From the NCBI GenBank assembly GCA_902600855.1, contig CACKKY010000002.1:1-64000 (forward strand): a DNA stretch of 64,000 nucleotides, written 5' to 3'. Position numbers and translations under genes: made by a program. Origin of the DNA: an uncultured Pelagibacteraceae bacterium (GTDB taxonomy: Bacteria > Pseudomonadota > Alphaproteobacteria > Pelagibacterales > Pelagibacteraceae). Shown here piece by piece: positions 9,470-19,672 of this stretch. The stretch's first letter is position 1; every line of letters starts with the position of its first letter. Below the pieces are notes generated by a model. It was not told the origin of the DNA and did not search any database. It saw nothing but the letters and a program-made list of their open reading frames with translations.

Positions 9470-11472
9470 ATATTTTTTCTATTTTCAACTAAACTATCGA
9501 CTACTGTTGGATCTGCTAAAGTAGTTATGTCTCCAAGTTGATCATGTTCATTAGTTGCAATTTTTCTTAAAATTCTTCTCATTATTTTCCCAGATCTAGT
9601 TTTCGGTAGACCCGGAGTGAAATGAATTATTTCAGGTCTGTATATTGGACCTAGTGTGCGTGCTACGTGATTTTTTAACTCTCTTTCTAAATCTCCATCG
9701 GCTTTTTCCCCTAAATTAAGAGTTACATAAACGTATAAAGCATTACCTTTTAAATCGTGAGGGAAACCAACTACAGCTGCTTCAGCTACCTTTGGATGAG
9801 CAACAAATGAACTTTCAATTTCAGCTGTACCAAGATTATGACCTGAAACTATAATAACATCATCAACTCTTCCTGTAATCCAATAATATCCATCTTTATC
9901 TCTCCTACATCCATCTCCAGTAAAATATTTTCCATTAAACTGTGAAAAATATGTTTCGATAAATCTTTTATGATCTCCATAAACAGTTCTCATTTGACCT
10001 GGCCAAGATTGAGAGATACACAATCTTCCTTCACCTGCTCCTTTTATCTCTTTTCCATTTTTATCTACTAATGCTGGTTTAATTCCATAAAAAGGTTTTG
10101 TTGCTGATCCAGGCTTAAGATTTATTGCTCCAGTTTGAGGTGCTATTAAAATTCCCCCAGTCTCAGTTTGCCACCATGTATCAACAATAGGACATTTGGA
10201 ATTTCCAACTGTTTTATAGTACCACATCCATGCTTCTGGATTTATTGGTTCACCTACGGTTCCTAGTAATTTCAGAGATTTTCTAGTTGTTTTTTTAACT
10301 GGTGTATCCCCTTCTCTCATTAAAGCTCTAATAGCTGTAGGCGCAGTGTAAAATGTATTAACTTTATATTTGTCAACTATCTGCCACCATCTTGAACTGT
10401 CAGGATAATTTGGAATTCCCTCAAACATTATAGTTGTTGCTCCGTTAGCCAAAGGACCATAAATAATGTAGCTATGACCAGTTACCCAACCAATATCAGC
10501 CGTACACCAATAAATATCTTTTGGTTTATGATTAAAGATATATTGGTGTGTCATTGACGCATAAACTATATAACCACCTGTTGTATGCAAAACCCCTTTA
10601 GGTTTTCCTGTCGAGCCAGAAGTATATAAAATAAATAAAGGATCTTCGGCGTTCATTTCTTCTGGTTCACAATTAGATGATACGTCTTTAATTAAATCAT
10701 GGTACCAAACATCTCTTCTTTTATTCCATTTAATTTCACCACCTGTTCTTTTAACAACAATACATTTTTTTACATTAGGACAATCATATAATGCTTCGTC
10801 CGTCGTTTGTTTGAGCGGGATAGTCTTTCCACCTCTCACACCTTCATCTGCAGTAATTATATATTCAGACTCACAATCATTTACTCTTCCAGAAATTGAG
10901 TCAGCAGAAAACCCACCAAAAATAATTGAGTGTACAGCTCCTATTCTTGCACAAGCAAGCATTAAAATTGCTAATTCAGGTATCATTGTAAGGTAAATTG
11001 TTACACGATCACCTTTTTTTATACCCAGCTTTTTTAAACCATTGGCTGCTTTAGAAACTTTTTGATACAATTGTTTATAAGATATTTTTTGGCTATCTTT
11101 AGGATCATCACCAACCCAAATTATAGCAGTCTTATCTTTATGATCTTTTAAATGTCTATCAATACAGTTAGCTGAAGCATTAAGAGTTCCATCATAAAAC
11201 CACTTAATTTTTACTTCTTTATTACTATACTTTATGTCCTTAATTTTTTTATAAGGTTTTATCCAAGAAATCCTTTTACCTTCACGTCTCCAAAAATTAT
11301 CATTACTTTTGATTGAGTCGGTATATTTCTTTTGATATTGAGTTTTATTTGCTAAACTATTTTTAACCCATTCAGGCTTAGTTTTTATTATTAGTTCCGA
11401 TGCAGGTGTGCTCTTTATTTTTTGAAGTTTTTTTCTCTTAGCAATTTTTCTTTTTGAAGAAATTTTTGGCAT
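9466..11472 (-). CDS. acs: acetate--CoA ligase
   Basis: [84 protein letters not shown]. Confidence 0.97.
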   Translation of the reverse strand: MPKISSKRKIAKRKKLQKIKSTPASELIIKTKPEWVKNSLANKTQYQKKYTDSIKSNDNFWRREGKRISWIKPYKKIKDIKYSNKEVKIKWFYDGTLNASANCIDRHLKDHKDKTAIIWVGDDPKDSQKISYKQLYQKVSKAANGLKKLGIKKGDRVTIYLTMIPELAILMLACARIGAVHSIIFGGFSADSISGRVNDCESEYIITADEGVRGGKTIPLKQTTDEALYDCPNVKKCIVVKRTGGEIKWNKRRDVWYHDLIKDVSSNCEPEEMNAEDPLFILYTSGSTGKPKGVLHTTGGYIVYASMTHQYIFNHKPKDIYWCTADIGWVTGHSYIIYGPLANGATTIMFEGIPNYPDSSRWWQIVDKYKVNTFYTAPTAIRALMREGDTPVKKTTRKSLKLLGTVGEPINPEAWMWYYKTVGNSKCPIVDTWWQTETGGILIAPQTGAINLKPGSATKPFYGIKPALVDKNGKEIKGAGEGRLCISQSWPGQMRTVYGDHKRFIETYFSQFNGKYFTGDGCRRDKDGYYWITGRVDDVIIVSGHNLGTAEIESSFVAHPKVAEAAVVGFPHDLKGNALYVYVTLNLGEKADGDLERELKNHVARTLGPIYRPEIIHFTPGLPKTRSGKIMRRILRKIATNEHDQLGDITTLADPTVVDSLVENRKNI

Positions 11473-11482
11473 AAAATATATT

Positions 11483-11902
11483 TTAAGGATTAATTCTACC
11501 CATGTTATTTAAAATTTTCCAGCTTTTAGAGTCTATGGACATCACTGAGAGTCTACTTTGTTTTATTAAAGATAAATGGCTTAATTTCTTGTTCATTTTA
11601 ATATTTTCCAGAGTTATAGGTGTCTTTAGTTTTTCCTTAAATCTTACAGTAACAGCAACAAAACGACCACTTTTATCGGTTTTATCTAAATAATATTCTT
11701 TGATGACTTCTACTATACCAACGATTTCTTTACCTATATTTGAGTGGTAAAAAAAACAAAGATCACCTTTTTTCATATTTTTTAAATTTTTAGCTGCTTG
11801 ATAGTTTCTAACACCATCCCAAGCTGCACCTTTAAAGCCAGCTTTTTTTTGTTGATCAATAGACCAAACGTCAGGCTCAGATTTCATTAACCAATATTGC
11901 AT
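11483..11902 (-). CDS. EVE domain-containing protein
   Basis: [18 protein letters not shown]...[39 protein letters not shown]. Confidence 0.92.
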   Translation of the reverse strand: MQYWLMKSEPDVWSIDQQKKAGFKGAAWDGVRNYQAAKNLKNMKKGDLCFFYHSNIGKEIVGIVEVIKEYYLDKTDKSGRFVAVTVRFKEKLKTPITLENIKMNKKLSHLSLIKQSRLSVMSIDSKSWKILNNMGRINP

Positions 11903-12975
11903 TATAATTTGACTCCTGCACCTTTAAGAAAAGCTGCTTCCTCATCCAATTGCCACCTGGGTTTTGCAGGATAATCTAGATTATCAAATTGTCTCAATTT
12001 AAATTTTTCTAAACCAACCATTGCAATCATTGCTGCATTATCACCACAAAGTTCCATCGGTGGAAATATACTTTTATAATTTTCCTCTTTACATAAATTT
12101 GTTAGCATAGATCTAATATTCTTATTTGCCGCAACACCACCAGCTACTACAAATATTTTTTCTTTTGTTATATTTTGATTTTGAAATTCACTAAATGCAA
12201 TCTTTGTTTTTTTATATAGTATTTCTTCGATTGTTTTTTGAAATGATGCTGCAAGGTCAAATTTTTCTTGTTCAGTTTTAATTTTTTTTGATATTCTTAA
12301 AATTGCAGTTTTAAGTCCTGCAAATGATAAGTTGCAACCTCCTTTATTAAATATTGGTTTTGGTAAATTGTATTTATTTGGGTCACCTTTTTTGGCAAAA
12401 ACTTCAATTTGTGGACCACCTGGAAATTCTACTCCTAAAAGTTTTGCAGTTTTGTCAAATGCCTCACCTAAAGCATCATCGATAGTTGTTCCTAATCTTT
12501 TATATTTTCCAAGACCTTGAACATTTAAAAATTGTGAGTGACCACCAGAAATCAACAACAGCAGATATGGATAATTTAAGTTTGAATTCAGTTTAGGACT
12601 CAGTGCGTGACCCTCTAAATGATTTACTGCAATAAATGGTTTATTTATTGAAGATGAAAAAGCCTTTCCAAAACTTAGTCCAACAGATAAACATACGACC
12701 AACCCTGGCCCTGCAGTGGAAGCAACTGCATCAATTTCTTCGATTTCTTTTCCGCTTTTATCAATTGCCTTTTGAACGATCCAGTCTATCTTCTCAATAT
12801 GTGACCTAGCAGCTAATTCTGGAACAACTCCTCCAAACTCCTTATGAACCTCTTCCTGGCTTGAGACAATACTTGATAAAATTCTAGGATTTCCTTCATC
12901 ATTTTCGGTAATTATTGATGCAGCTGTCTCATCACAGCTTGTTTCTATTCCTAGAATTAAGGGTTTTTTACTCAT
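11902..12975 (-). CDS. tsaD: tRNA N6-adenosine threonylcarbamoyltransferase
   Basis: LGIETSCDETAASI, VNHLEGHALSPKL, LISGGHSQ, GTTIDDALGEAFDKTAKLLG, GGVAANKNIR, CGDNAAMIA. Confidence 0.97.
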   Translation of the reverse strand: MSKKPLILGIETSCDETAASIITENDEGNPRILSSIVSSQEEVHKEFGGVVPELAARSHIEKIDWIVQKAIDKSGKEIEEIDAVASTAGPGLVVCLSVGLSFGKAFSSSINKPFIAVNHLEGHALSPKLNSNLNYPYLLLLISGGHSQFLNVQGLGKYKRLGTTIDDALGEAFDKTAKLLGVEFPGGPQIEVFAKKGDPNKYNLPKPIFNKGGCNLSFAGLKTAILRISKKIKTEQEKFDLAASFQKTIEEILYKKTKIAFSEFQNQNITKEKIFVVAGGVAANKNIRSMLTNLCKEENYKSIFPPMELCGDNAAMIAMVGLEKFKLRQFDNLDYPAKPRWQLDEEAAFLKGAGVKL

Positions 12976-13028
12976 TCAAATAGTTTTTATTAATTGTACA
13001 ATCTTAATACAAGTAAGAAAATTTATTT

Positions 13029-13946
13029 ATGAATAAAAAAATAATAATTGGCACTAGAGGAAGCAAGCTAGCTTTGAATTATGCTAAAGTTGCTAAATAT
13101 AAGATTGTTCAAAATAATGATTTGGATACTGAAAATATAGTAATTAAAGAGATCAACACTCAAGGTGATCAGTTTCAAGATAAAAGATTATCTGACATAG
13201 GAGGTAAAGGCTTATTTTCTTCAAATATAGAAAAAGAACTTCAAAACAAAAAAATTGACATAGCAGTTCATGCGCTTAAAGATTTACCTGCAAGAGAAAC
13301 TGATGGTCTTATAATAGATACATTTTTACAAAGGAATGATCCTAGAGAAATTTTGATAACAACTGATAAAAAAAAATTAAAGGAATTAAAGTCTAATGCA
13401 ATAATTGGAACATCATCATTTAGGAGAGAGTTTCAAATTAAGAATATTAGATCCGATTTAGATTGTAAACTTATCAGAGGTAATGTTGATACTCGAATTA
13501 AAAAACTAAAAGATGGATTGTATGATGCAATAATTTTATCATATGCGGGAATACAATCATTGGAAATGAACAATGAGGTTTCTGAAATATTTTCAGTAGA
13601 AAAATTTATTCCAAGTGCTGGACAAGGAGTAATTTGTCTTCAATGTCGAGAAAATGATGATGAAATATTATCAATATTGGAGAAAGTAAATCACAAAGAA
13701 ACTTATCAAAGAGCAAATGCAGAAAGAAATGTGTTAAAAATTTTAGAGGGAGATTGTGAAACTGCCGTTGGAGCTCACGCTAAAATATATGGAAATGAGA
13801 TCTCATTAGAGACAGAACTTTTTTCTTTAGATGGTAGTCAAAGATTTTATGAAAAAAAGGTTGCCCCAATTGAAAACGCGAAAGAACTTGGAACAGAAGT
13901 AGGAAAAATTTTAAAGTTTAAATCTAATAATTCATATAAAAGATAA
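13029..13946 (+). CDS. hemC: hydroxymethylbilane synthase
   Basis: IGTRGSKLALNYAK, DIAVHALKDLPARE, IGTSSFRREFQI, RGNVDTRIKKL, PSAGQGVICLQCR, GDCETAVGAHA. Confidence 0.97.
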   Translation: MNKKIIIGTRGSKLALNYAKVAKYKIVQNNDLDTENIVIKEINTQGDQFQDKRLSDIGGKGLFSSNIEKELQNKKIDIAVHALKDLPARETDGLIIDTFLQRNDPREILITTDKKKLKELKSNAIIGTSSFRREFQIKNIRSDLDCKLIRGNVDTRIKKLKDGLYDAIILSYAGIQSLEMNNEVSEIFSVEKFIPSAGQGVICLQCRENDDEILSILEKVNHKETYQRANAERNVLKILEGDCETAVGAHAKIYGNEISLETELFSLDGSQRFYEKKVAPIENAKELGTEVGKILKFKSNNSYKR

Positions 13947-13947
13947 T

Positions 13948-14646
13948 ATGCACATATTATTAACCAGACCCCTAGAAGATTGTTCAGAGATGATTGTTAG
14001 ATTTAAATTTTTGGGTCACATGGTCTCCCATCTTCCTTTGCTAAAAATAGTTAAAGTTAACTTTAATCAAGTTAATTACTCTAATTATAAGGGAATGATT
14101 TTTACAAGTGCCAATGCAATTAAGTTTTTAGAAAGTAAAAAAATTAATAAAAATATATTATGTTTTTGTGTGGGTAGTGCCACAGAAAAACAAGCGAAAA
14201 GTGTCGGGTTTCAAAATATAATTTCCGCGGAGGGAAATATTGATAATCTTAAAGAATTAATCTTACAAAATTTTGATCAAAAAGAAGGAAAACTTATTTA
14301 TGTAAGTGGTGAAATAATATCCTCAAACCTCGATGAGCAATTATCGACCGAGGGTTATACGATAGAGAGGATTATAAATTATAAAACTATTCATAATGAT
14401 AAATTTGATGAAAATTTTGTTAACGTGCTTAAATCTAATATACCTGATATGGTATATGTTTATTCTCAAAATAGTGCGTTAAGTTTTTTAAAATTTATCA
14501 AGATTAACCAGTCCGAAAATCTTTGGATGAATACAAATTTAATGTGTTTAGGTGAAAAAACCTCGTCAATACTGAACGAAATTAAATGGAAAAAGATATT
14601 TCTTTTTAATCCTGGTGAAGAGGAGTTTTTGTTATATAAAATTTAA
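13948..14646 (+). CDS. hemD: uroporphyrinogen-III synthase
   Basis: ILLTRPLEDCSEM...GMIFTSANAIKFL...VGSATEKQAKSVGF; immediately follows hemC. Confidence 0.88.
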   Translation: MHILLTRPLEDCSEMIVRFKFLGHMVSHLPLLKIVKVNFNQVNYSNYKGMIFTSANAIKFLESKKINKNILCFCVGSATEKQAKSVGFQNIISAEGNIDNLKELILQNFDQKEGKLIYVSGEIISSNLDEQLSTEGYTIERIINYKTIHNDKFDENFVNVLKSNIPDMVYVYSQNSALSFLKFIKINQSENLWMNTNLMCLGEKTSSILNEIKWKKIFLFNPGEEEFLLYKI

Positions 14647-14648
14647 AT

Positions 14649-15734
14649 ATGGAAATAATTAACAATTTTTTTGAAATTTTTTCATCAGTTTGGAATAAAG
14701 GTATTCTTGGTGTTGATATTTTTCAAATACTAATTGGCATAGGAATTTTCCTAATTTTTTTAATATTTAGAGGATTAATCAGCAAACTTATAATTAAGAA
14801 ACTTGAGATCATTTCAAAAAGAACAACCAATAAGTTAGATGATACTTTTGTCAACTCATTGATGGGACCCGCAAGATTTTTACCTATTGTATTAGGTTTC
14901 TTTATTGCAAGTTATTATATGACATTCTCAATTGAAGGTCGAGAAGTAGTAGATACAATTAATAGAACATTAATTACAATTTTAATTTTTTGGGTCATCC
15001 ATCAAATAATTGAACCTGTTTCTTATGTTTTAAGTGGATTAGATAAACTTTTGACAAGAGAATTAATTGGATGGATTATTAAATCACTCAAGATTTTAAT
15101 TTTTATATTAGGTTTAGCAGCTGTTTTAGAGCTTTGGGGCATTAAGATTGGGCCAATAATAGCAGGACTTGGATTATTTGGTGTTGCAGTTGCGCTAGGA
15201 GCTCAAGATTTATTTAAAAATTTAATTTCTGGAATTTTAGTTTTGGTTGAAAAAAGATTTAAAATTGGAGATTGGATTTCTGTTGAGGGTATTATAGAGG
15301 GAATAGTCGAAAAAATTGGTTTTAGATCAACAACAATAAGGAAATTTGATAAATCACTTGCAATAATTCCAAATTTTCAATTTGCTGAGAACGCTGTAAT
15401 AAACATAAGTGAAACTTCTAACTGGTTAATAAGTTGGATCATTACACTTCAATATGACACCACTGTTGATCAATTAAAAACAATAAGAAATGAAATTGAA
15501 AAGTATATTAATTCAAGTGAAGACTATAATCAATCTATAGGAGTAGCTGTCAGAATTGATAAATTTTCTGACAGTTCAATAGATATGTATGTTCGTTGCT
15601 TTACTAAAACTGATAGTTGGACCGAAATGTTGTCAGTTAAAGAAAGGTTGGCAATTGAAATAAAACAGATTGTGGAGAATAATAAAGCATCTTTTGCTTT
15701 CCCAAGTCAGTCGATTTATGTTGAGAAAAAATGA
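14649..15734 (+). CDS. mechanosensitive ion channel (MscS family)
   Basis: GLGLFGVAVALGAQDLFKNLISGILVLVEKRFKIGDWISVEGIIEGIVEKIGFRSTTIRKFDKSLAIIPN. Confidence 0.93.
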   Translation: MEIINNFFEIFSSVWNKGILGVDIFQILIGIGIFLIFLIFRGLISKLIIKKLEIISKRTTNKLDDTFVNSLMGPARFLPIVLGFFIASYYMTFSIEGREVVDTINRTLITILIFWVIHQIIEPVSYVLSGLDKLLTRELIGWIIKSLKILIFILGLAAVLELWGIKIGPIIAGLGLFGVAVALGAQDLFKNLISGILVLVEKRFKIGDWISVEGIIEGIVEKIGFRSTTIRKFDKSLAIIPNFQFAENAVINISETSNWLISWIITLQYDTTVDQLKTIRNEIEKYINSSEDYNQSIGVAVRIDKFSDSSIDMYVRCFTKTDSWTEMLSVKERLAIEIKQIVENNKASFAFPSQSIYVEKK

Positions 15735-16021
15735 TTGCCATTTTTTATTTGGTTTTACAAATTTTAAAACTTTATTCTTATGTTGTTATTGCAAATGTTA
15801 TAATCAGCTGGTTAGTAGCTTTTAATGTTTTAAACACCCAAAATAGATTTGTTTACTCAATTTTAGAATTAACTTATCGACTTACTGATCCAATTTTATA
15901 TAGAATTAGACGTTTTTTACCAAATCTAGGTTCGATAGATATCTCGCCAATTATTCTTCTACTATTGATTTGGTTTATTGAAATGTGTATGAAGCTTTAC
16001 GTAGCCCCATTAATATTTTAA
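15731..16021 (+). CDS. YggT family membrane protein
   Basis: IISWLVAFNVLNTQNRFVYSILELTYRLTDPILYRIRRFLPNLGSIDISPIILLLLIWFI. Confidence 0.9.
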   Translation: MIAIFYLVLQILKLYSYVVIANVIISWLVAFNVLNTQNRFVYSILELTYRLTDPILYRIRRFLPNLGSIDISPIILLLLIWFIEMCMKLYVAPLIF

Positions 16022-16026
16022 AATAT

Positions 16027-16872
16027 ATGATTTTAATAGACGGAAAAAAAGCAGCAGCAGAACTTAGAGAAGAGCTTAAACAAGAGGTTACTGAATTAAA
16101 AGCAAAGTATAATAAAGTACCTGGATTAACTGTTATATTAATTGGAGATATGACACCAAGCCAAATTTACGTCCGAAATAAAGAAAAATCAGCTAATGAA
16201 GTGGGATTAAAATCTGAGGTATTAAAATATCCTGATACTGTTGAAGAAAAAATAGTATTAGAAAAAATTGAAGAATTGAATAAAGATGAAACTGTTTCAG
16301 GAATCTTAGTACAACTTCCACTTCCAAAACATATAGATAAACAAAAAGTAATAGAGACAATTACACCATCAAAAGACGTAGATGGATTTCATCCAATGAA
16401 TGTTGGAAATTTATCTTCAGGTTATGAAAGCTCTGTTCCTTGTACACCTCTTGGATGTTATTTATTAATAAAAAAAATTGAGCCAAATTTAAGTGGAAAA
16501 AAAGCAGTTGTTGTTGGAAGATCAAATTTAAATGGTAAACCAATGACTCAACTTCTTCTTAAAGAAAACTGTACAGTTACTATTACTCATTCAAGAACTA
16601 AAGATTTAAAAGCTGAATGTTTGGAAGCAGATATTATAGTTGCTGCAGTTGGAATTCCTGAATTAGTAAAAGGAGATTGGGTTAAAAAAGATACAATTGT
16701 TATAGATGTTGGTATTAATAAAACAGATAAAGGTATTGTTGGAGACGTAGCATTTGATGAGGTTTCAAAAAATGCAAAAGCATTAACACCTGTTCCTGGT
16801 GGAGTTGGCCCTATGACAATTGCCTGTTTATTGAAAAATACTATAGACTGTTTCAAAAGATCGCAAATTTAA
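16027..16872 (+). CDS. folD: bifunctional methylenetetrahydrofolate dehydrogenase/cyclohydrolase
   Basis: GILVQLPLPKHID, DVDGFHPMNVGNL, PCTPLGC, VVVGRSNLNGKPM, TPVPGGVGPMTIACL; ATG at 16027 preferred over upstream GTG at 15985. Confidence 0.97.
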   Translation: MILIDGKKAAAELREELKQEVTELKAKYNKVPGLTVILIGDMTPSQIYVRNKEKSANEVGLKSEVLKYPDTVEEKIVLEKIEELNKDETVSGILVQLPLPKHIDKQKVIETITPSKDVDGFHPMNVGNLSSGYESSVPCTPLGCYLLIKKIEPNLSGKKAVVVGRSNLNGKPMTQLLLKENCTVTITHSRTKDLKAECLEADIIVAAVGIPELVKGDWVKKDTIVIDVGINKTDKGIVGDVAFDEVSKNAKALTPVPGGVGPMTIACLLKNTIDCFKRSQI

Positions 16873-16909
16873 TATTTCAAGTAAGTAAATCTTTTTGATA
16901 AATTTACTT

Positions 16910-17113
16910 ATGAAAAAACCTAGATATCCATACAGGATTGGTATAATTTTTTTATTATTAACCGTCGCCCCAATTGGAGCAACTCAACTTGGTTGGTATT
17001 TGTATGATATGCAAACAGGATTTGATTATGGTATGATAGTTGGAGTATTTTCAGTAATTTATGCTGCATATCTTATGTATGAAAAAAAATGGAGAGAGGA
17101 AGACGAGGATTAG
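16910..17113 (+). CDS. small hypothetical membrane protein
   Basis: ATG at 16910; two predicted TM helices, MKKPRYPYRIGIIFLLLTVAPIGATQLGW...YAAYLMYEKKWREEDED. Confidence 0.65.
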   Translation: MKKPRYPYRIGIIFLLLTVAPIGATQLGWYLYDMQTGFDYGMIVGVFSVIYAAYLMYEKKWREEDED

Positions 17114-17116
17114 TAA

Positions 17117-17377
17117 ATGGAAAAAATAATTTTTCTTGGTTTAGCAATACCAATTTTAGGTTTTATTTTGTATTTAGGAGCCTCAGCTATTATGAAGGGC
17201 TTTACTGCTAAAGAAGCAAATAGATCTGAAAAAGAACAGAATGATAATAAAACTAATTTACCAGATAATAGTGATCAAATAAGTAACGAGCTAAGTAAAT
17301 TGAATGACTTATTCCAAAGTGGAGTTTTAAGTAAAGAAGAGTTTGAAAAAGCAAAAAAAAAAATTTTAGATAATTAA
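17117..17377 (+). CDS. SHOCT domain-containing small membrane protein
   Basis: N-terminal TM plus C-terminal ISNELSKLNDLFQSGVLSKEEFEKAKKKIL (SHOCT motif). Confidence 0.85.
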   Translation: MEKIIFLGLAIPILGFILYLGASAIMKGFTAKEANRSEKEQNDNKTNLPDNSDQISNELSKLNDLFQSGVLSKEEFEKAKKKILDN

Positions 17378-18372
17378 TTGAGTAAATCTTCAAGTGAGTT
17401 TACTTCCCCAATTTTAAAAATAATTGCATCTTTTTTTTTATATCCATATTTTTCAGCATTATCCTTAAATCTAATTGGTGGTTCCATTATGGGCTCTAAA
17501 GATAAAACAAATGTTCCCCAATGAGTGCCAATTACTTTTTTACTTTTTAAATCTTTTCCTATTCCAAGTGCCTCTTCAGGATTTGTGTGATAAGTTGATT
17601 TATCTTTATAAGGTGATATTGGATAAAAATTATAAGCACCAATATTGATAAAAGAAATATCTATTGGTCCATATTTATTACCTAAGTCTTTATAAATATT
17701 ACCAACTCCAGTATCACAAGCGAACAAAATTTTTTTTTCATCATATTCAATTAAAAAATTACCCCATAAAGTTTTATTAGTATCTGTTAAGCTTCTTTTG
17801 GACCAATGAACTGCTGGAAGGAATGTAATCTTTAACTTTTCATTAATGATTATTTGATCATACCAATCCATTTCGTTTACATCTTTATACCCATTTTTTG
17901 TAAAATATTTTCCAAGCCTCAGTGGAAGCATGACCTTGGCTTCTTTGAATGGAAACCTTCGAATAGTTGTCATATCTTGATGATCGTAATGATTATGTGT
18001 TAATAAGAATATATCTGTTTTAGGAATTTCATTTAATTTTAAAGCTGGTTCAGTAAACCTTTTTGGACCAAATATTAGAGGTCCTGCATTTTTAGAAAAG
18101 ACAGGATCTGTTATAATTGTTGTATTCCCTAATTTAATTAAAAAAGTTGCATGACCAATCCAAGCTACATAATCATTATTTTTAAACTTATCTAAATCAG
18201 CTTTTACTTTACTCTTATTTACCACATGTTCCTTAGGAACTGTCATATCAAGTTTCTTTTTTTCTTTATTAAAAATTTTAAATGACCATTTAAAATTTGT
18301 ATCTCTTTTTGGAGATCCTTCGGGATTTCTAAATGTTCCATTAGGGAGATGGTGGTAAGGTTTTTTTTCCAT
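17374..18372 (-). CDS. MBL-fold metallohydrolase (NAPE-PLD/UlaG-like)
   Basis: YVAWIGHATFLIKLGNTTIITDPVFS, LTHNHYDHQD, LFACDTGVG, IGTHWGTF. Confidence 0.92.
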   Translation of the reverse strand: MEKKPYHHLPNGTFRNPEGSPKRDTNFKWSFKIFNKEKKKLDMTVPKEHVVNKSKVKADLDKFKNNDYVAWIGHATFLIKLGNTTIITDPVFSKNAGPLIFGPKRFTEPALKLNEIPKTDIFLLTHNHYDHQDMTTIRRFPFKEAKVMLPLRLGKYFTKNGYKDVNEMDWYDQIIINEKLKITFLPAVHWSKRSLTDTNKTLWGNFLIEYDEKKILFACDTGVGNIYKDLGNKYGPIDISFINIGAYNFYPISPYKDKSTYHTNPEEALGIGKDLKSKKVIGTHWGTFVLSLEPIMEPPIRFKDNAEKYGYKKKDAIIFKIGEVNSLEDLLN

Positions 18373-18374
18373 TA

Positions 18375-18992
18375 TTAATAAATTTTTAGTTTTTTCAAAA
18401 TTATTTTTTCTAATTTTGTACTAATAATAACTGTCCCTTTCTTATTCGGATGTATACCGTCACTTAAATTGAGTTCAGCATTCATAGCCACACCGTCAAG
18501 CAAAAAAGCAATAAGTTCTAACTCGTATTTTTTAGATAAATCTGAAAAAATTTTATCAAATTTTTTTTTATATTCAGATCCATGTGAAGTTGGAGCAACC
18601 ATTCCAGCTAAAATGATATCAATATTTTTTTCTTTTGAAATTAGAATTATATTTTCAAGATTATTTTTAGTTTCACTTGGTTTAATACCTCTTAGCATGT
18701 CATTAGCGCCAAGACCCAAAATCATTAAATCTATTCCAGGTTCCGATAAAGTCCAATCTGCTCTATTTAATCCACCAGATGAGGTGCTACCCGAAACACT
18801 ACCATTAATGACCTCTATATTGTGACCTTTTGATTTCAAGCTTTCTTGCAAAATAAATGATAAATGATGCTCATTTGGTAAGCCATAACCTGCCATTAGG
18901 CTATCACCAAATAATACAATTTTTTCAATTGCATATGTGTTTATGGTTAGTAGACAGAGAACAATTATTTTAATAATAAAACTTTTATACAT
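18375..18992 (-). CDS. tesA: GDSL arylesterase/acyl-CoA thioesterase I
   Basis: IVLFGDSLMAGYGLPNEHHL, VSGSTSSGGLNR, LGLGANDMLRGI, DGIHPNKKGT. Confidence 0.93.
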   Translation of the reverse strand: MYKSFIIKIIVLCLLTINTYAIEKIVLFGDSLMAGYGLPNEHHLSFILQESLKSKGHNIEVINGSVSGSTSSGGLNRADWTLSEPGIDLMILGLGANDMLRGIKPSETKNNLENIILISKEKNIDIILAGMVAPTSHGSEYKKKFDKIFSDLSKKYELELIAFLLDGVAMNAELNLSDGIHPNKKGTVIISTKLEKIILKKLKIY

Positions 18993-19656
18993 GAGTACTC
19001 TTCTTAAATTAAAAAAAGTAAATCTTAAATATAAAACTGGTAAGGATAATATAAACGTTTTAAATAATATTAACTTAACTACAAAAAAAAAAGAAACTAT
19101 TTCAATAGTAGGTGCAAGTGGTTCAGGAAAAACAAGTCTTATAATGCTGATTGGAGGATTAGAGCGCGCAACATCAGGTAAAATATTTTTTCAAGATCAA
19201 GAAATAACTAAATTGAATGAAGACGAAGTATCAGAGATTAGAAAGAAAAGTATTGGTATAATTTTTCAGTCTTTTTATTTAATTCCTAATTATACAGCAG
19301 TTGAAAATGTTGCTTTAACTCTTGAACTTAATAAATTTAAAAATCCTGAGAGAAATGCGAAAGAATTGTTGGAAAGATTTGGTCTAAGTCATCGATTTGA
19401 AAATTTACCAAGCCAGTTGTCAGGAGGTGAACAACAACGTGTAGCTATTGCAAGAGCAATTGCCATGAAACCTGAATTAATTTTAGCTGATGAACCAACA
19501 GGAAATTTAGATACCGAAAACTCTTCTTTGATCTCTAAAATCTTATTTAATTATGTTAAAGAGGAGGGCTCCTCACTAATTATGGTAACTCATGACACAA
19601 AACTTGCAAACAAAGCAAAGAGAAAAATTAAAATTAAAGATGGAAAAATTAAATAA
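18991..19656 (+). CDS. ABC transporter ATP-binding protein (YbbA/LolD type)
   Basis: Walker A GASGSGKTS, signature LSGGEQQRVAIARA, Walker B LILADEPTGNLD; ATG at 18991. Confidence 0.95.
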   Translation: MSTLLKLKKVNLKYKTGKDNINVLNNINLTTKKKETISIVGASGSGKTSLIMLIGGLERATSGKIFFQDQEITKLNEDEVSEIRKKSIGIIFQSFYLIPNYTAVENVALTLELNKFKNPERNAKELLERFGLSHRFENLPSQLSGGEQQRVAIARAIAMKPELILADEPTGNLDTENSSLISKILFNYVKEEGSSLIMVTHDTKLANKAKRKIKIKDGKIK

Positions 19657-19672
19657 TTTATCTGAAATTAAT

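Noticed and set aside
16883-16909. AAGTAAAT/ATTTACTT hairpin between folD and the small membrane gene
   Set aside because: Eight A/T-rich pairs with no T-run; too weak to call in this AT-rich background.
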